Assembly (NCBI RefSeq): GCF_000428725.1
Contig: NZ_AUAM01000024.1
Span: 19,071-83,070 of the forward strand
DNA from: Psychromonas aquimarina ATCC BAA-1526
GTDB taxonomy: Bacteria > Pseudomonadota > Gammaproteobacteria > Enterobacterales > Psychromonadaceae
Direction of reading: 5' to 3'
Length of the DNA stretch: 64,000 bases
The notes below the pieces were generated by a model, which saw only the letters and a list, made by a program, of their open reading frames with translations, did not search any database and was not told the DNA's origin. This document shows positions 56,358 through 64,000 of the stretch, one piece after another. The number at the start of each line of letters is the position of its first letter. Within the stretch, counting starts at the first letter, position 1. The translations under genes and the position numbers were made by a program.

Positions 56358-57521
56358 TTGCTTAAACATATTGATTTCTTTTCTGGCCCTGGTGGAATTT
56401 GCACTGGCTTTAATGCCGCTGGAATCCAGACCGTTGCGGCGGTAGAAAAAGTGGAGAGTTGTGTAGAAACATATCTTGCAAATCACCCTCAAGTTAATGT
56501 TATTCACAAAGATATACGAGAAGTAATGCTTTCAGATTTAGAAAGCACATTATTGGCTCATAAAATTGATATTATTACTTCAGGTATGCCATGCGAAACC
56601 TTCAGCACTGCTGGTTCAAAGTCTCGTTCATTTTATGATCATCGACAACAACTTTATTATGAAACAATTCGATTGGCAGACCTGATTAAACCGAGGTTAA
56701 TACTTTTTGAAAATGTTGTTGGAATATTGTCAAAAAAGACAGTTAAAGGCGGTGACCGTTTAATAATAGAAGATATTATTGATGATCTGGCTGAAATTGG
56801 TTACACGCATGCTATTCAAGTTGTATTAGATTCGACAGATTTTGGTGTACCTCAAAAGCGTAAAAGGTACTTTATTTTGGCAACTAGAGAGGATGAGTTA
56901 CAGCTAGCGCCACCAGTTGGTACTCATAAAAACCCTGTAACAGTTAAAGATGCTTTTTACGGTTTGCCATTAAATGACGCAAACACTAAAGATAACTATG
57001 GAACTTATACTGGTGAAGAAAGTGTTTACTCCAAGTTGTTGAAAGATAGGGTGTTTTGGGGGCTGAATACAAAAGGTAAGAAAAAGGCTTTAACTTATCA
57101 CGATGCTCCAAACCATAGAAAACCTACGTTAGAAAGGTTTAAATTAATTTCACCAGGAGAAAATCTAAAAGATGCTTTTACTAAGCACTCAGAGGAACAG
57201 GTTAGTAAATTACAGGAACAAAAGATCTTGCCTAAGAAGTGGTTTATTCAGCGTAATATGCGACTTGTTGAGTCACTTCCTAGTAAAACTGTTACTTCTC
57301 ATTGTTTAGATGAACTAGTGCATCCAATATTAAATAGAGCTTTAACCGTAAGGGAATGTGCAAGACTACAGTCATTTCCTGATGATTATAATTTTGCTGG
57401 AGGTCCGTTTATTTGTCCCCATATGTATGAAATGCAGGATAAATATGAGCAAATAGGTGATGCAGTACCGCCACTGCTTGCTTACGCTTGGGCTAACAAA
57501 ATAAAGGAAATTTTGGAATAG
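56358..57521 (+). CDS. DNA (cytosine-5) methyltransferase
   Basis: 387 residues starting at TTG 56358. SAM motif FFSGPGGICTGFNAAGI (I), catalytic Cys in SGMPCETFSTAG (C79; motif IV), ENV motif in LFENVVGI (VI), QKRKRYF (VIII) and a C-terminal RECARLQSFPDDY (IX). Modifies the site protected from the adjacent endonuclease. Its stop abuts the endonuclease ATG. Confidence 0.93.
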   Translation: MLKHIDFFSGPGGICTGFNAAGIQTVAAVEKVESCVETYLANHPQVNVIHKDIREVMLSDLESTLLAHKIDIITSGMPCETFSTAGSKSRSFYDHRQQLYYETIRLADLIKPRLILFENVVGILSKKTVKGGDRLIIEDIIDDLAEIGYTHAIQVVLDSTDFGVPQKRKRYFILATREDELQLAPPVGTHKNPVTVKDAFYGLPLNDANTKDNYGTYTGEESVYSKLLKDRVFWGLNTKGKKKALTYHDAPNHRKPTLERFKLISPGENLKDAFTKHSEEQVSKLQEQKILPKKWFIQRNMRLVESLPSKTVTSHCLDELVHPILNRALTVRECARLQSFPDDYNFAGGPFICPHMYEMQDKYEQIGDAVPPLLAYAWANKIKEILE

Positions 57522-58367
57522 ATGATAGATTATAAAAAATATTGTATTAAAGCATATCAGGTAATATTTAAGAGAGAGTACCGCAATTGTATATTGAGTA
57601 AAGCTAAGGATAAACGTAGACATGCTCAAAGAGCTGCAATTAGAAGGGCTTCAGTAGCAACGATGAAAAAATTTCCAGATATCGAGCCCACAGATATATG
57701 GAAAACAATTTATATTGCTCACGTAAATAACGTTTCAGGTATAGCTGATCAGGACGTCATTAAGAGTGTTATTTCAGCTGATAATAGCTGGAAAAAATCA
57801 AGTGGACATGCTTTTGAGGAAATGATCGCTGAATTAGCTAATTTAGGTTTAGCTGAGCATGGACTGAAAATTATTCTCCAAAAAGAACTAAGTAATGAAT
57901 TAAAGCTTAAAAGAATTAAAAATGAAGTTAGAGATATAAGCTGGTTAAAAGAACAGGTAAGCTCTAGTATTTTTGATCTTTATCTTGCTATAGAAGTAGA
58001 AGATGGACTCTTAATCTATGGCTGTGTTCAATCTAAAACATCAATTCGAGATCGAGTTACACGTGATAGAGAGCCATCAATAAATGCAATGAGTGCATTT
58101 TTTATTTCTATTGCAATAGTAATGGATGGTGATTTTTTGAGACTTCAAAAATTTACAAATATGGTGAATGGTAATAGCGCTGAATTTGATGTAAATGGCT
58201 GGCATTCGATGTACGTGTTATCCAACGATAAGTCTTATAATAACGATCGAATCAAATGCATAGATTTAGATATGGGCCTACTCATTTCTGAGCTTAAAGC
58301 TGGAGCTGACTATTGGACAACACAGCGCCAGTGGCTAAATCCTACTTGGAGAGCAGAACAAGCCTAA
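57522..58367 (+). CDS. Type II restriction endonuclease, CCGG-family-like
   Basis: 281 residues, begins immediately after the methylase stop. SGHAFEEMIAELANLG contains an acidic catalytic residue; IFDLYLAIEVEDGLLIYGC then QSKTSIRDRVTRDR (K172, R176-R178) resembles the K(S/T)S..DR motif of CCGG-family enzymes such as Cfr10I, SgrAI and BsaWI. A recognition site with a CCGG core is therefore an inference. Basic N-terminus (about 20-45). Confidence 0.8.
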   Translation: MIDYKKYCIKAYQVIFKREYRNCILSKAKDKRRHAQRAAIRRASVATMKKFPDIEPTDIWKTIYIAHVNNVSGIADQDVIKSVISADNSWKKSSGHAFEEMIAELANLGLAEHGLKIILQKELSNELKLKRIKNEVRDISWLKEQVSSSIFDLYLAIEVEDGLLIYGCVQSKTSIRDRVTRDREPSINAMSAFFISIAIVMDGDFLRLQKFTNMVNGNSAEFDVNGWHSMYVLSNDKSYNNDRIKCIDLDMGLLISELKAGADYWTTQRQWLNPTWRAEQA

Positions 58368-58423
58368 AAATTGAAGCTCGTAGATAGGAGCTGGATTTTG
58401 TTTTATGCTTTGGTGCAAAGCAA

Positions 58424-58465
58424 AAAACCTTTGATTTTGCGGTAGATAAAATCAAAGGTTTTCAT
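58424..58465. terminator. Bidirectional terminator between endonuclease and AlpA-like gene
   Basis: 15-bp perfect stem AAAACCTTTGATTTT / AAAATCAAAGGTTTT (58424-58438, 58448-58462). Confidence 0.85.
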
Positions 58466-58479
58466 AGGAGAGGTATTAA

Positions 58480-58695
58480 TCACTGCTCTTGAGACTGCTT
58501 GTCCAGCCAGTTATTAAAATCGACTTCTTTCCAGCCGAGTGTGCGTCTGCCCATTTTTATCGGTTTGGGAAATAACCCTTGATTCACCCAGATCCACAGT
58601 GTGGTGCGTGAGCGGTTCACTTTTTCACATACATCGGTAATCGATAGAATGTTATTGTTGATCGCTTGAGTTGGTTGTACGCTTGCTGTCTGCAT
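58480..58695 (-). CDS. AlpA-family HTH regulator (excisionase-like)
   Basis: 71 residues from the ATG at 58695, preceded by AAGGAGAAGAAC. LSITDVCEKVNRSRTTLWIWV and FPKPIKMGRRTLGWKEVDFNNWL are AlpA/MerR-type features. In P4-like islands AlpA activates or assists excision, so this may control the integrase at 48.6 kb. Confidence 0.85.
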   Translation of the reverse strand: MQTASVQPTQAINNNILSITDVCEKVNRSRTTLWIWVNQGLFPKPIKMGRRTLGWKEVDFNNWLDKQSQEQ

Positions 58696-58724
58696 GTTCT
58701 TCTCCTTGTTCCCTTCGTTAATAT

Positions 58725-58982
58725 TCAAGCCAGTTCCGGCATCGGCATCCACGCTTTAAGCGCATTTGCACATTCATATTCAGTTTTAAAAAAAGTGTCG
58801 TTGCGCTTGCCTTGATAAAGATCTGCGTCAACCAGTGAAAATACCCACTGCTGTTCTGGTTCATTCCATGTTGCTGAAACAGGAATCGGGCAGTCATCAA
58901 AGCAGGCAATGATGACGTTGTCTTTTGGTGCGGTTTCGGCAGGCTGCCAGCCTGTGATCAGAGTTGATTCAAATTCTTTCAT
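58725..58982 (-). CDS. DUF551-like phage protein
   Basis: 85 residues; WQPAETAPKDNVIIACFDD and the end WMPMPELA fit DUF551-type small phage proteins. Same strand as the AlpA gene, 29 bases apart. Unknown role. Confidence 0.7.
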   Translation of the reverse strand: MKEFESTLITGWQPAETAPKDNVIIACFDDCPIPVSATWNEPEQQWVFSLVDADLYQGKRNDTFFKTEYECANALKAWMPMPELA

Positions 58983-59014
58983 TTTTTACCCCGTCTTAAT
59001 GTTAATTGTCCGTT

Positions 59015-59152
59015 TTAACGATTGCCCTGCAGCAGCTTGCGTTGAAAGTAAGCCCTAGTGTTGTCTTTGATGCGAATTGTCAGGTCCAGCACTTGGATTT
59101 CTGCACGTAAGTCACGATGCTTTAGCAGTGTTGCAGTTGAAATCAGTTGCAT
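59015..59152 (-). CDS. Small phage-like protein (45 residues)
   Basis: Begins MQLISTATLLKHRDLRAEIQ and ends LLQGNR; an AAGGGGAGACAAT ribosome site lies just before the ATG. First gene of the leftward operon, directly behind two CI-type operators. No family recognised. Confidence 0.7.
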   Translation of the reverse strand: MQLISTATLLKHRDLRAEIQVLDLTIRIKDNTRAYFQRKLLQGNR

Positions 59153-59185
59153 ATTGTCTCCCCTTGTTTAGTTGGTATGAGGAGA

Positions 59186-59237
59186 GTTTAGTGATCTAAA
59201 CTAAACTTTGTCAATAAAAATGTTTAGTTAATTAAAC
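59186..59237. promoter_or_regulatory. Two repressor operators upstream of the leftward operon
   Basis: GTTTAGTGATCTAAAC (59186-59201, perfect) and GTTTAGTTAATTAAAC (59222-59237, one mismatch from symmetry), centres 36 bp apart. The same site recurs beside the CI promoter. Confidence 0.75.
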
Positions 59238-59311
59238 TTTTGTTTGTAGTGTTCAAAATTAGGAGATTGATCACAGTATGGCTAGGGACGTTTTATGGAG
59301 GAATTTAAGGT

Positions 59312-59337
59312 AATAAAAAAGGGCGCTTAAGCCCTTG
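59312..59337 (-). terminator. Terminator behind the CI gene
   Basis: Stem AAGGGC / GCCCTT with a T-run on the minus strand. Confidence 0.75.
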
Positions 59338-59366
59338 AATGAGAATGGAATTTTATAAACAACGAT

Positions 59367-59996
59367 TTATAGCGATCTGCCAACGTATATGACTACACCG
59401 ACAAGAGTACAATTACCATTAATCGCTTGTATTGGTGTCGGCCATGCTGGATTAGCTGCTTTTAAGTATTTGTGTTCACCTTCGATAATCAGCTGCTTAA
59501 AGGTGGCTTCGTTCTCATCGTCTAATCGGGCAATGACGTATTTCCCGTTAGTAGGTTGAACGGCCGGATCAACAAATATCACATCGCCTTCTGAAAATTT
59601 AGGGCTCATGCTCATTCCGCGCACCTTTAGAATAAAGGTGTTGTCGCTGCATTTTATCGGACAGGGATAGTACTCCGCATCAAGCGGGTTAATTTCATGA
59701 ATGGCAGACCAGTCTCCCGCCTGTACCCAGGAGATCACTGGAAACATACCATGGATTTCTGGAGCTGGTTCTACGTTGCTGGGTTCAGTGCCGGAATGAC
59801 CTTCGCCAGTCAGCAGCCATTCAGGATCGCACTTCAAAACCTTTGCTACGACGATGATATTTTTTCCACCAGGCTTTGCGATTCCGTTAAGCCATTGGCT
59901 AACAGTCCCTTTAGAAACCCCGGTTGCTTTCACGACATCAACAGCCCGTAAATCCAGGGCGCTCATTCTGTATTTGATTCTATTTGATATATCCAT
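59367..59996 (-). CDS. CI-like repressor, XRE HTH plus S24 peptidase
   Basis: 209 residues. HTH about 15-50 (VVKATGVSKGTVSQWLNGIA), a possible autocleavage site Ala93-Gly94 in WVQAGDW, and the S24/LexA-type dyad Ser129 (VRGMSMSPKF) and Lys167 (ATFKQL). It should hold the element silent and be inactivated by RecA after DNA damage. Divergent from the Cro-like gene. Confidence 0.92.
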   Translation of the reverse strand: MDISNRIKYRMSALDLRAVDVVKATGVSKGTVSQWLNGIAKPGGKNIIVVAKVLKCDPEWLLTGEGHSGTEPSNVEPAPEIHGMFPVISWVQAGDWSAIHEINPLDAEYYPCPIKCSDNTFILKVRGMSMSPKFSEGDVIFVDPAVQPTNGKYVIARLDDENEATFKQLIIEGEHKYLKAANPAWPTPIQAINGNCTLVGVVIYVGRSL

Positions 59997-59997
59997 A

Positions 59998-60060
59998 GTT
60001 AAGTATTCTAAACTTTTTATGGTTTATTGTTGTGGACAAATTAAGTTTATTTCTCTAAAC
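59998..60060. promoter_or_regulatory. Two repressor operators between CI and Cro-like genes
   Basis: GTTAAGTATTCTAAAC (59998-60013) and GTTTATTTCTCTAAAC (60045-60060), both near-matches to GTTTAGnnnnCTAAAC. The first abuts the CI start. Confidence 0.7.
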
Positions 60061-60094
60061 TTTTTTGCCTGTTGATATTCAAAAGGAGTTAATT

Positions 60095-60286
60095 ATGAAA
60101 AAGAATGACGTCATTTCCCATTTTGGAACAGTGACCAAAGCTGCCGAAGCTTTAGGTTTAACCAAATCAGCTATTTCACAGTGGCCTGATGAAATCCCCA
60201 AGCTCCGTGCATTTGAAATTGAACGCTTAACTGATGGAAAGCTCAATGCTGAGTTCAGCCATTACCAGCAAGTCCCGAGCAACTAG
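60095..60286 (+). CDS. Cro-like repressor
   Basis: 63 residues from the ATG at 60095 (GGAGTTAATT upstream). VISHFGTVTKAAEALGLTKSAISQW is a Cro/YdaS-type HTH. Competes with CI for the shared operators to open the rightward operon. Confidence 0.85.
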   Translation: MKKNDVISHFGTVTKAAEALGLTKSAISQWPDEIPKLRAFEIERLTDGKLNAEFSHYQQVPSN

Positions 60287-60366
60287 CAGTCAGTTACGCC
60301 TAGGTGTCAGTCAGTAGGCGTAACTGAATGCTGTTATTTATCTTTTTAACAAGTTGAGTATCTATT

Positions 60367-60906
60367 ATGGAATGTTCTACATCAACGTGCAGTTTCCGTG
60401 AGAGCGCACTCCATGCCATCAACGAGGCATGTTGCGCTTTTGCTGAAAAAGAAAACATGCGGGTAATCTCTGCAAATACGGGGATAGGAAAATCGCAGCT
60501 GCGTAATAAATTAAACCCGTCACAGACACACAAATTGTCAGTTGATGATTTGTTACTGATTACCAAAGACAGCGGCAATTACTGCATCGTTAACAGCCTG
60601 CTGTTAAACCTCGATATGGTTGCGGTAAAAGTTGAGCGCAATTCCACAGATGAAACCCTAGTAAAACGCGCATTAGAAAACAGCATGTATGCCGGTGAAC
60701 TGTCCCGCCTGGCATTAGAGAACGGCGGTGAAATTCGTCTACCTCGCAGAAAGCGTACTGAGCTGTTAATGCGTGCCCACCAAAGCGTCAGCAATTTAGT
60801 ACTGCTGATGAACGATCTTGAAAACAAAACGTCCGGCGTCTCGCCGTTTCTGTCGATGGGATTAGATTTCATCGTCAGCGGTTCCCCGCTCCCAGGTTTA
60901 AGTTAA
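60367..60906 (+). CDS. Phage regulatory protein CII (CP76-type)
   Basis: 179 residues. ALHAINEACCAFAEKENMRVI, KSQLRNKLNPSQTHKLSVDD and LLLITKDSGNY match Phage_CP76. Probably activates or tunes lysogeny promoters. Downstream of the Cro-like gene and upstream of the replication genes. Confidence 0.82.
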   Translation: MECSTSTCSFRESALHAINEACCAFAEKENMRVISANTGIGKSQLRNKLNPSQTHKLSVDDLLLITKDSGNYCIVNSLLLNLDMVAVKVERNSTDETLVKRALENSMYAGELSRLALENGGEIRLPRRKRTELLMRAHQSVSNLVLLMNDLENKTSGVSPFLSMGLDFIVSGSPLPGLS

Positions 60907-60917
60907 GGATTAATATT

Positions 60918-61361
60918 ATGAATAATTTAGCGATTAAACCCCCGCAAACATCGAGCCGTGCCGCACTGTTAATTGGTGTTGATATGGCTTCTGGTCAAGA
61001 TGAAAGCATTGTGCGCACGCTTAATAGCGCAAAGTACTTTGCAGATAAGGCGCAGCGCATTCTTAACAAAGGTGAAAATGGGAGTACCCATGCAGTTCAC
61101 AGCATGGTGAATTCAATTATGACCTTATCAATGTTGAATCATGAAGTGCTGCATATCAATGTCGCTTACGCCCCGCATTGTGCTGATTTAGAAATAAAGG
61201 TGTTTGATGCTGACACAGATTATTTTAGCGCTCATAAAGCGATGTTTAGCCGCTGTGTTCATTTAGATGTAGCGAACACGCTTGAACAGTTAAAAAACCT
61301 TGAAGATGAACTCATTGAGTTAGTCGGCCAGGCTAAAGATAAAGCAATGGGGGCGGTATGA
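60918..61361 (+). CDS. Hypothetical protein in the replication operon
   Basis: 147 residues, soluble, mixed alpha/beta. No family recognised. Starts 11 bases after the CII-like gene; the next gene overlaps its stop by ATGA. Possibly a replication or host-take-over helper. Confidence 0.7.
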   Translation: MNNLAIKPPQTSSRAALLIGVDMASGQDESIVRTLNSAKYFADKAQRILNKGENGSTHAVHSMVNSIMTLSMLNHEVLHINVAYAPHCADLEIKVFDADTDYFSAHKAMFSRCVHLDVANTLEQLKNLEDELIELVGQAKDKAMGAV

Positions 61362-61648
61362 ATGCAGCCGCTGCGTTAAAAACAACTCCGCCTAAAACAC
61401 AGCAAGAGTGCATTGCTGATTTGTATGCCTTGTTTGATGAAACCAGCCGAGGTGGTGTGTTGTGGCAGAAGTTAGATCGCCCGGTGCGTGAAACCTTTTG
61501 CCGCTTTGCGGGGTTAAAACAGCGTCATGTTGAGCTGCCGCTGGATAAGTTCAATGAACTAGACCGCCATAAACTGCTGAAGTCGATTAAAAACATTGAG
61601 CAGGTCGCTAAGCCGTTCAGCCGCCTTTCACTCCAGGATTTTAAATAA
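61358..61648 (+). CDS. Hypothetical protein in the replication operon
   Basis: 96 residues, helical, start overlaps the preceding stop (ATGA). RPVRETFCRFAGLKQRHVEL is the most distinctive stretch. No family recognised. Translationally coupled to its neighbours. Confidence 0.7.
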   Translation: MNAAAALKTTPPKTQQECIADLYALFDETSRGGVLWQKLDRPVRETFCRFAGLKQRHVELPLDKFNELDRHKLLKSIKNIEQVAKPFSRLSLQDFK

Positions 61649-61651
61649 AGC

Positions 61652-63994
61652 ATGTTCAACACACCCGGTATTTCAGATTACGGTTTAACTAAGCAGTATT
61701 TTGACGAACTTTACCCGGCAGATACTGCTGCCGAAAATCACCCCGTTGATTTAGATGTGGATTACGAACCCGTTAAGATGCCGTCAAAGGATGGTTTATG
61801 GGAGTCATTTAATCCATGGGAGCCCACAACCGAGCAGAAGTTTAAAAGCTTTCGTGCTGAGCCTAAAAAGGTGCTGGAAAAAGCACATGTTGGCACCGAA
61901 GGTTTATGGGAACGCGATAAAGAGTGGGCCTGCTCTTTGCTCCATAAAGCGGTACCGCCTGAGCTGGCTGTCTCACTTTTTGCCCAGTATGTGAAAAAGT
62001 GGGAAAACTACGTATTACATAAGCAGGCGAACCCGGGCAGTAAAAGCCGCAGTAACCAGGGGAATATCTGGCTGCGTAAGCGCATTAATATGGTGAAATG
62101 TGCGGTGGCTTCTTTCCCTGTTCCTATTGAACACTTAAAGCATGACGGCCTGCGTAAAAGCATGGCACAACTTTGGGCTAATAAGTGCATGGTCTGCGTG
62201 GTTGAAGCTGCTGATTCAGGCAAAAATATGGTTGATGCCTTTGAAGTCGCTGAGCTGTTTATTAAGCAGTGGGACTTTACCGTACTGACGCCTGCTCAGG
62301 AGTTTGAACCGCTGGAAAATGAAAGTGCTGATGATTATAAACTTCGTGTTGGCAATGAGCTGGCTGGCTTTCGACTGACAAGGTTAGTTGATGATGCTTG
62401 GTGGCTTCGTAAAATTGATGATGCATACAGACAGTTTTGCGAACATTGCCAGATCTTAAATGGTCGTGTTCGCAAAGGTGTCTCTATTTATTTAAGTGAT
62501 GCGGGACTGCGTGACTATCGCGCCCGTAAAAGAGCAGGTGCACTGGCGCTGTCTAAAATGGTGGCGCGTAATGAGGAAACGGGCGACGAGGTAAACCTGC
62601 TGGATGCTGTTAATAAATCGGTATCTAACCCGGCCATTCGCCGTCATGAACTGATGGTGCGCATGCGCGGCTTTCAAGATATCGCCGAAGAGAATAAGTT
62701 AATCAGCGGTTTCTTTACCTTAACTGCCCCCTCTAAATATCACGCTTATCACATGCTTAAAGATAAAGAAAAAGCCAAGGAAAATAGTAAATATGCTGGT
62801 TTTACTCCCAAACAAACCCAGCAGTATTTGTCTGATGTATGGGCCAAAGCCCGCGCTGCCTTAAAGCGCCTGGATATTCCTTTTTTTGGTTTTCGTGTTT
62901 GTGAACCACACCACGACGGCACACCGCACTGGCACGCTTTGTTTTTCTTCAAGCCGGAGCATGAGCAGGTTATCTGTTACATGCTGGCGGAATATTTCAC
63001 CCAGACTGACCGACATGAACTGAATGCCGAGCATGCTGAGTTTCGTGACTGGCATAGCTTAGTTATCGGCAGAGGTGAGTACGGCCGTTATATAAAAGAG
63101 GTTGATACCGCGATCGTTAATGATGCGGCAGCTGAACTTTCTGAACGTATAAAAGCCCGCTTTAAATATAAAAGAATGGACTCAGAAAAGGGCGGTGCGA
63201 CAGCTTATATAGCTAAATATATTGCTAAGAATATTGACGGCTACAAATTAGATGAAGACGACGAAACGGGCACGGCTGCCGATAAAGCCGCATTGGCCGC
63301 ATGCGGCTGGGCTAGTACCTGGCGCATTCGTCAGTTCCAGCAGATAGGCGGTCCTTCTGTTTCAGTATGGCGGGAACTTAGGCGCTTACCGCAGAACGAG
63401 CAGGTGAAGGCCGAAAAAGCAGCTGCTAAAGAGAAAGGTGAAAAGTATCAGTCAAAAATCCGTGCGTTGACTGACTTAATAAATGATGAACACACCATAG
63501 AGGTGGCGCGTATTGCCGCCGACTCAAACAACTGGAGCATGTTTATTCATGCCATGGGCGGCTTGTTTGCTACCCGTAATTCTTTTCCTATCCGCATGGT
63601 TTATAAGCCCGTGGGTAATGCCTACGGCGAAACGGTGAATAAGTTAAAAGGTATTGGATCTTTTGACAGGACGATGATTACACACTCCGACGCCTGGGTG
63701 ATAGGCAAGGTTGGTGCAGAAGGTGGTTTTGACCTTGAAGAAAACGACAGTTTTCTCCCTTGGAGTTCTGTCAATAACTGTACGCGGGTTAAAAAACCAG
63801 CAGTTGAACAGGCAGTTATTGAGCAGTTTGAACCGCTAGGGGTTGATCTTGATGATTATCTGCTAGGGGTTGTGATGAAAGGAGGGCGAATTTTGATACC
63901 AGACGGCCGCAGGGCCTGGTTATCAAATACAGATTTAGGCTGGCAGCTTCGTGTTGAGGAGATAATTACGGATGTTGGCTGGGATGATTGGTAG
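61652..63994 (+). CDS. P2 gpA-like HUH replication initiator endonuclease
   Basis: 780 residues (P2 gpA is about 760). HUH site as GTPHWHALFFF (H426, H428) and two candidate nicking tyrosines in TAYIAKYIAKNIDGY (Y519 and Y523), the YxxxY arrangement of phage rolling-circle initiators. GFFTLTAPSKYHAYHM is another family motif. It would nick an origin, usually inside its own gene, to start rolling-circle replication. Confidence 0.92.
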   Translation: MFNTPGISDYGLTKQYFDELYPADTAAENHPVDLDVDYEPVKMPSKDGLWESFNPWEPTTEQKFKSFRAEPKKVLEKAHVGTEGLWERDKEWACSLLHKAVPPELAVSLFAQYVKKWENYVLHKQANPGSKSRSNQGNIWLRKRINMVKCAVASFPVPIEHLKHDGLRKSMAQLWANKCMVCVVEAADSGKNMVDAFEVAELFIKQWDFTVLTPAQEFEPLENESADDYKLRVGNELAGFRLTRLVDDAWWLRKIDDAYRQFCEHCQILNGRVRKGVSIYLSDAGLRDYRARKRAGALALSKMVARNEETGDEVNLLDAVNKSVSNPAIRRHELMVRMRGFQDIAEENKLISGFFTLTAPSKYHAYHMLKDKEKAKENSKYAGFTPKQTQQYLSDVWAKARAALKRLDIPFFGFRVCEPHHDGTPHWHALFFFKPEHEQVICYMLAEYFTQTDRHELNAEHAEFRDWHSLVIGRGEYGRYIKEVDTAIVNDAAAELSERIKARFKYKRMDSEKGGATAYIAKYIAKNIDGYKLDEDDETGTAADKAALAACGWASTWRIRQFQQIGGPSVSVWRELRRLPQNEQVKAEKAAAKEKGEKYQSKIRALTDLINDEHTIEVARIAADSNNWSMFIHAMGGLFATRNSFPIRMVYKPVGNAYGETVNKLKGIGSFDRTMITHSDAWVIGKVGAEGGFDLEENDSFLPWSSVNNCTRVKKPAVEQAVIEQFEPLGVDLDDYLLGVVMKGGRILIPDGRRAWLSNTDLGWQLRVEEIITDVGWDDW

Positions 63995-64000
63995 TGCGTT

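Noticed and set aside
59281..59316. Short frame with GGAGG before the CI terminator
   Set aside because: Only 11 codons and overlapping the terminator stem.

Overview
The window reads as the chromosome of a marine-type gammaproteobacterium. The gene neighbourhoods xni-ppnN, parC-plsC, seqA-pgm and ybfF-DUF2788-ybfE-fldA-fur all match that class. Base composition is moderately AT-rich. A Psychromonas-like (Alteromonadales) host is my best inference from protein texture and gene content, but the sequence alone does not settle genus.

Region 1 (1-15.4 kb) is core genome. It holds xni, ppnN, a GGDEF cyclase, a TPR protein with a degenerate cyclase domain, queF, syd, ubiK, a DUF2750 gene, rraB, plsC, parC, a dicarboxylate-type transporter and hemL.

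Region 2 (15.6-24.6 kb) holds clcA, a DUF6776-type gene split by a 126-bp inverted-repeat insertion, erpA, an RND pump pair, a TRIC-family channel and a rhodanese. Two genes here (clcA and the RND permease) are followed by in-frame-sized duplications of their own 3' ends. Behind the permease there are seven further copies, and the last one encodes a different but clearly related C-terminus.

Region 3 (24.8-44 kb) covers glycogen metabolism (glgX, pgm, glgP with a histone-H1-like N-terminal tail), argA, a TAXI-type TRAP transporter with two binding proteins, the fur operon, seqA, a DUF406 gene and a DEAD-box helicase.

Region 4 (44-48.4 kb) is gene-poor and mostly unrecognised.

Region 5 (48.4 kb to the end) is an integrated element. 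It starts at a 3' fragment of tRNA-Arg(CCU), followed by repeats that look like integrase arm sites and a P4-type tyrosine integrase. Next comes a 6-kb stretch with gene-cassette texture: relBE-like toxin-antitoxin pairs, pRiA4b ORF-3-like genes, small unknown genes and attC-like inverted repeats directly behind minus-strand genes. A type II restriction-modification pair (C5-cytosine methylase plus a CCGG-family-like endonuclease) follows. The last part is a phage-like control and replication module: AlpA-like regulator, LexA-like CI repressor, Cro-like and CII-like regulators, and a P2 gpA-like HUH replication initiator. Four copies of a 16-bp operator, GTTTAGnnnnCTAAAC, lie on both sides of the CI gene and probably tie the two divergent operons together. 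No capsid or tail genes are in view, and the element continues past the window.
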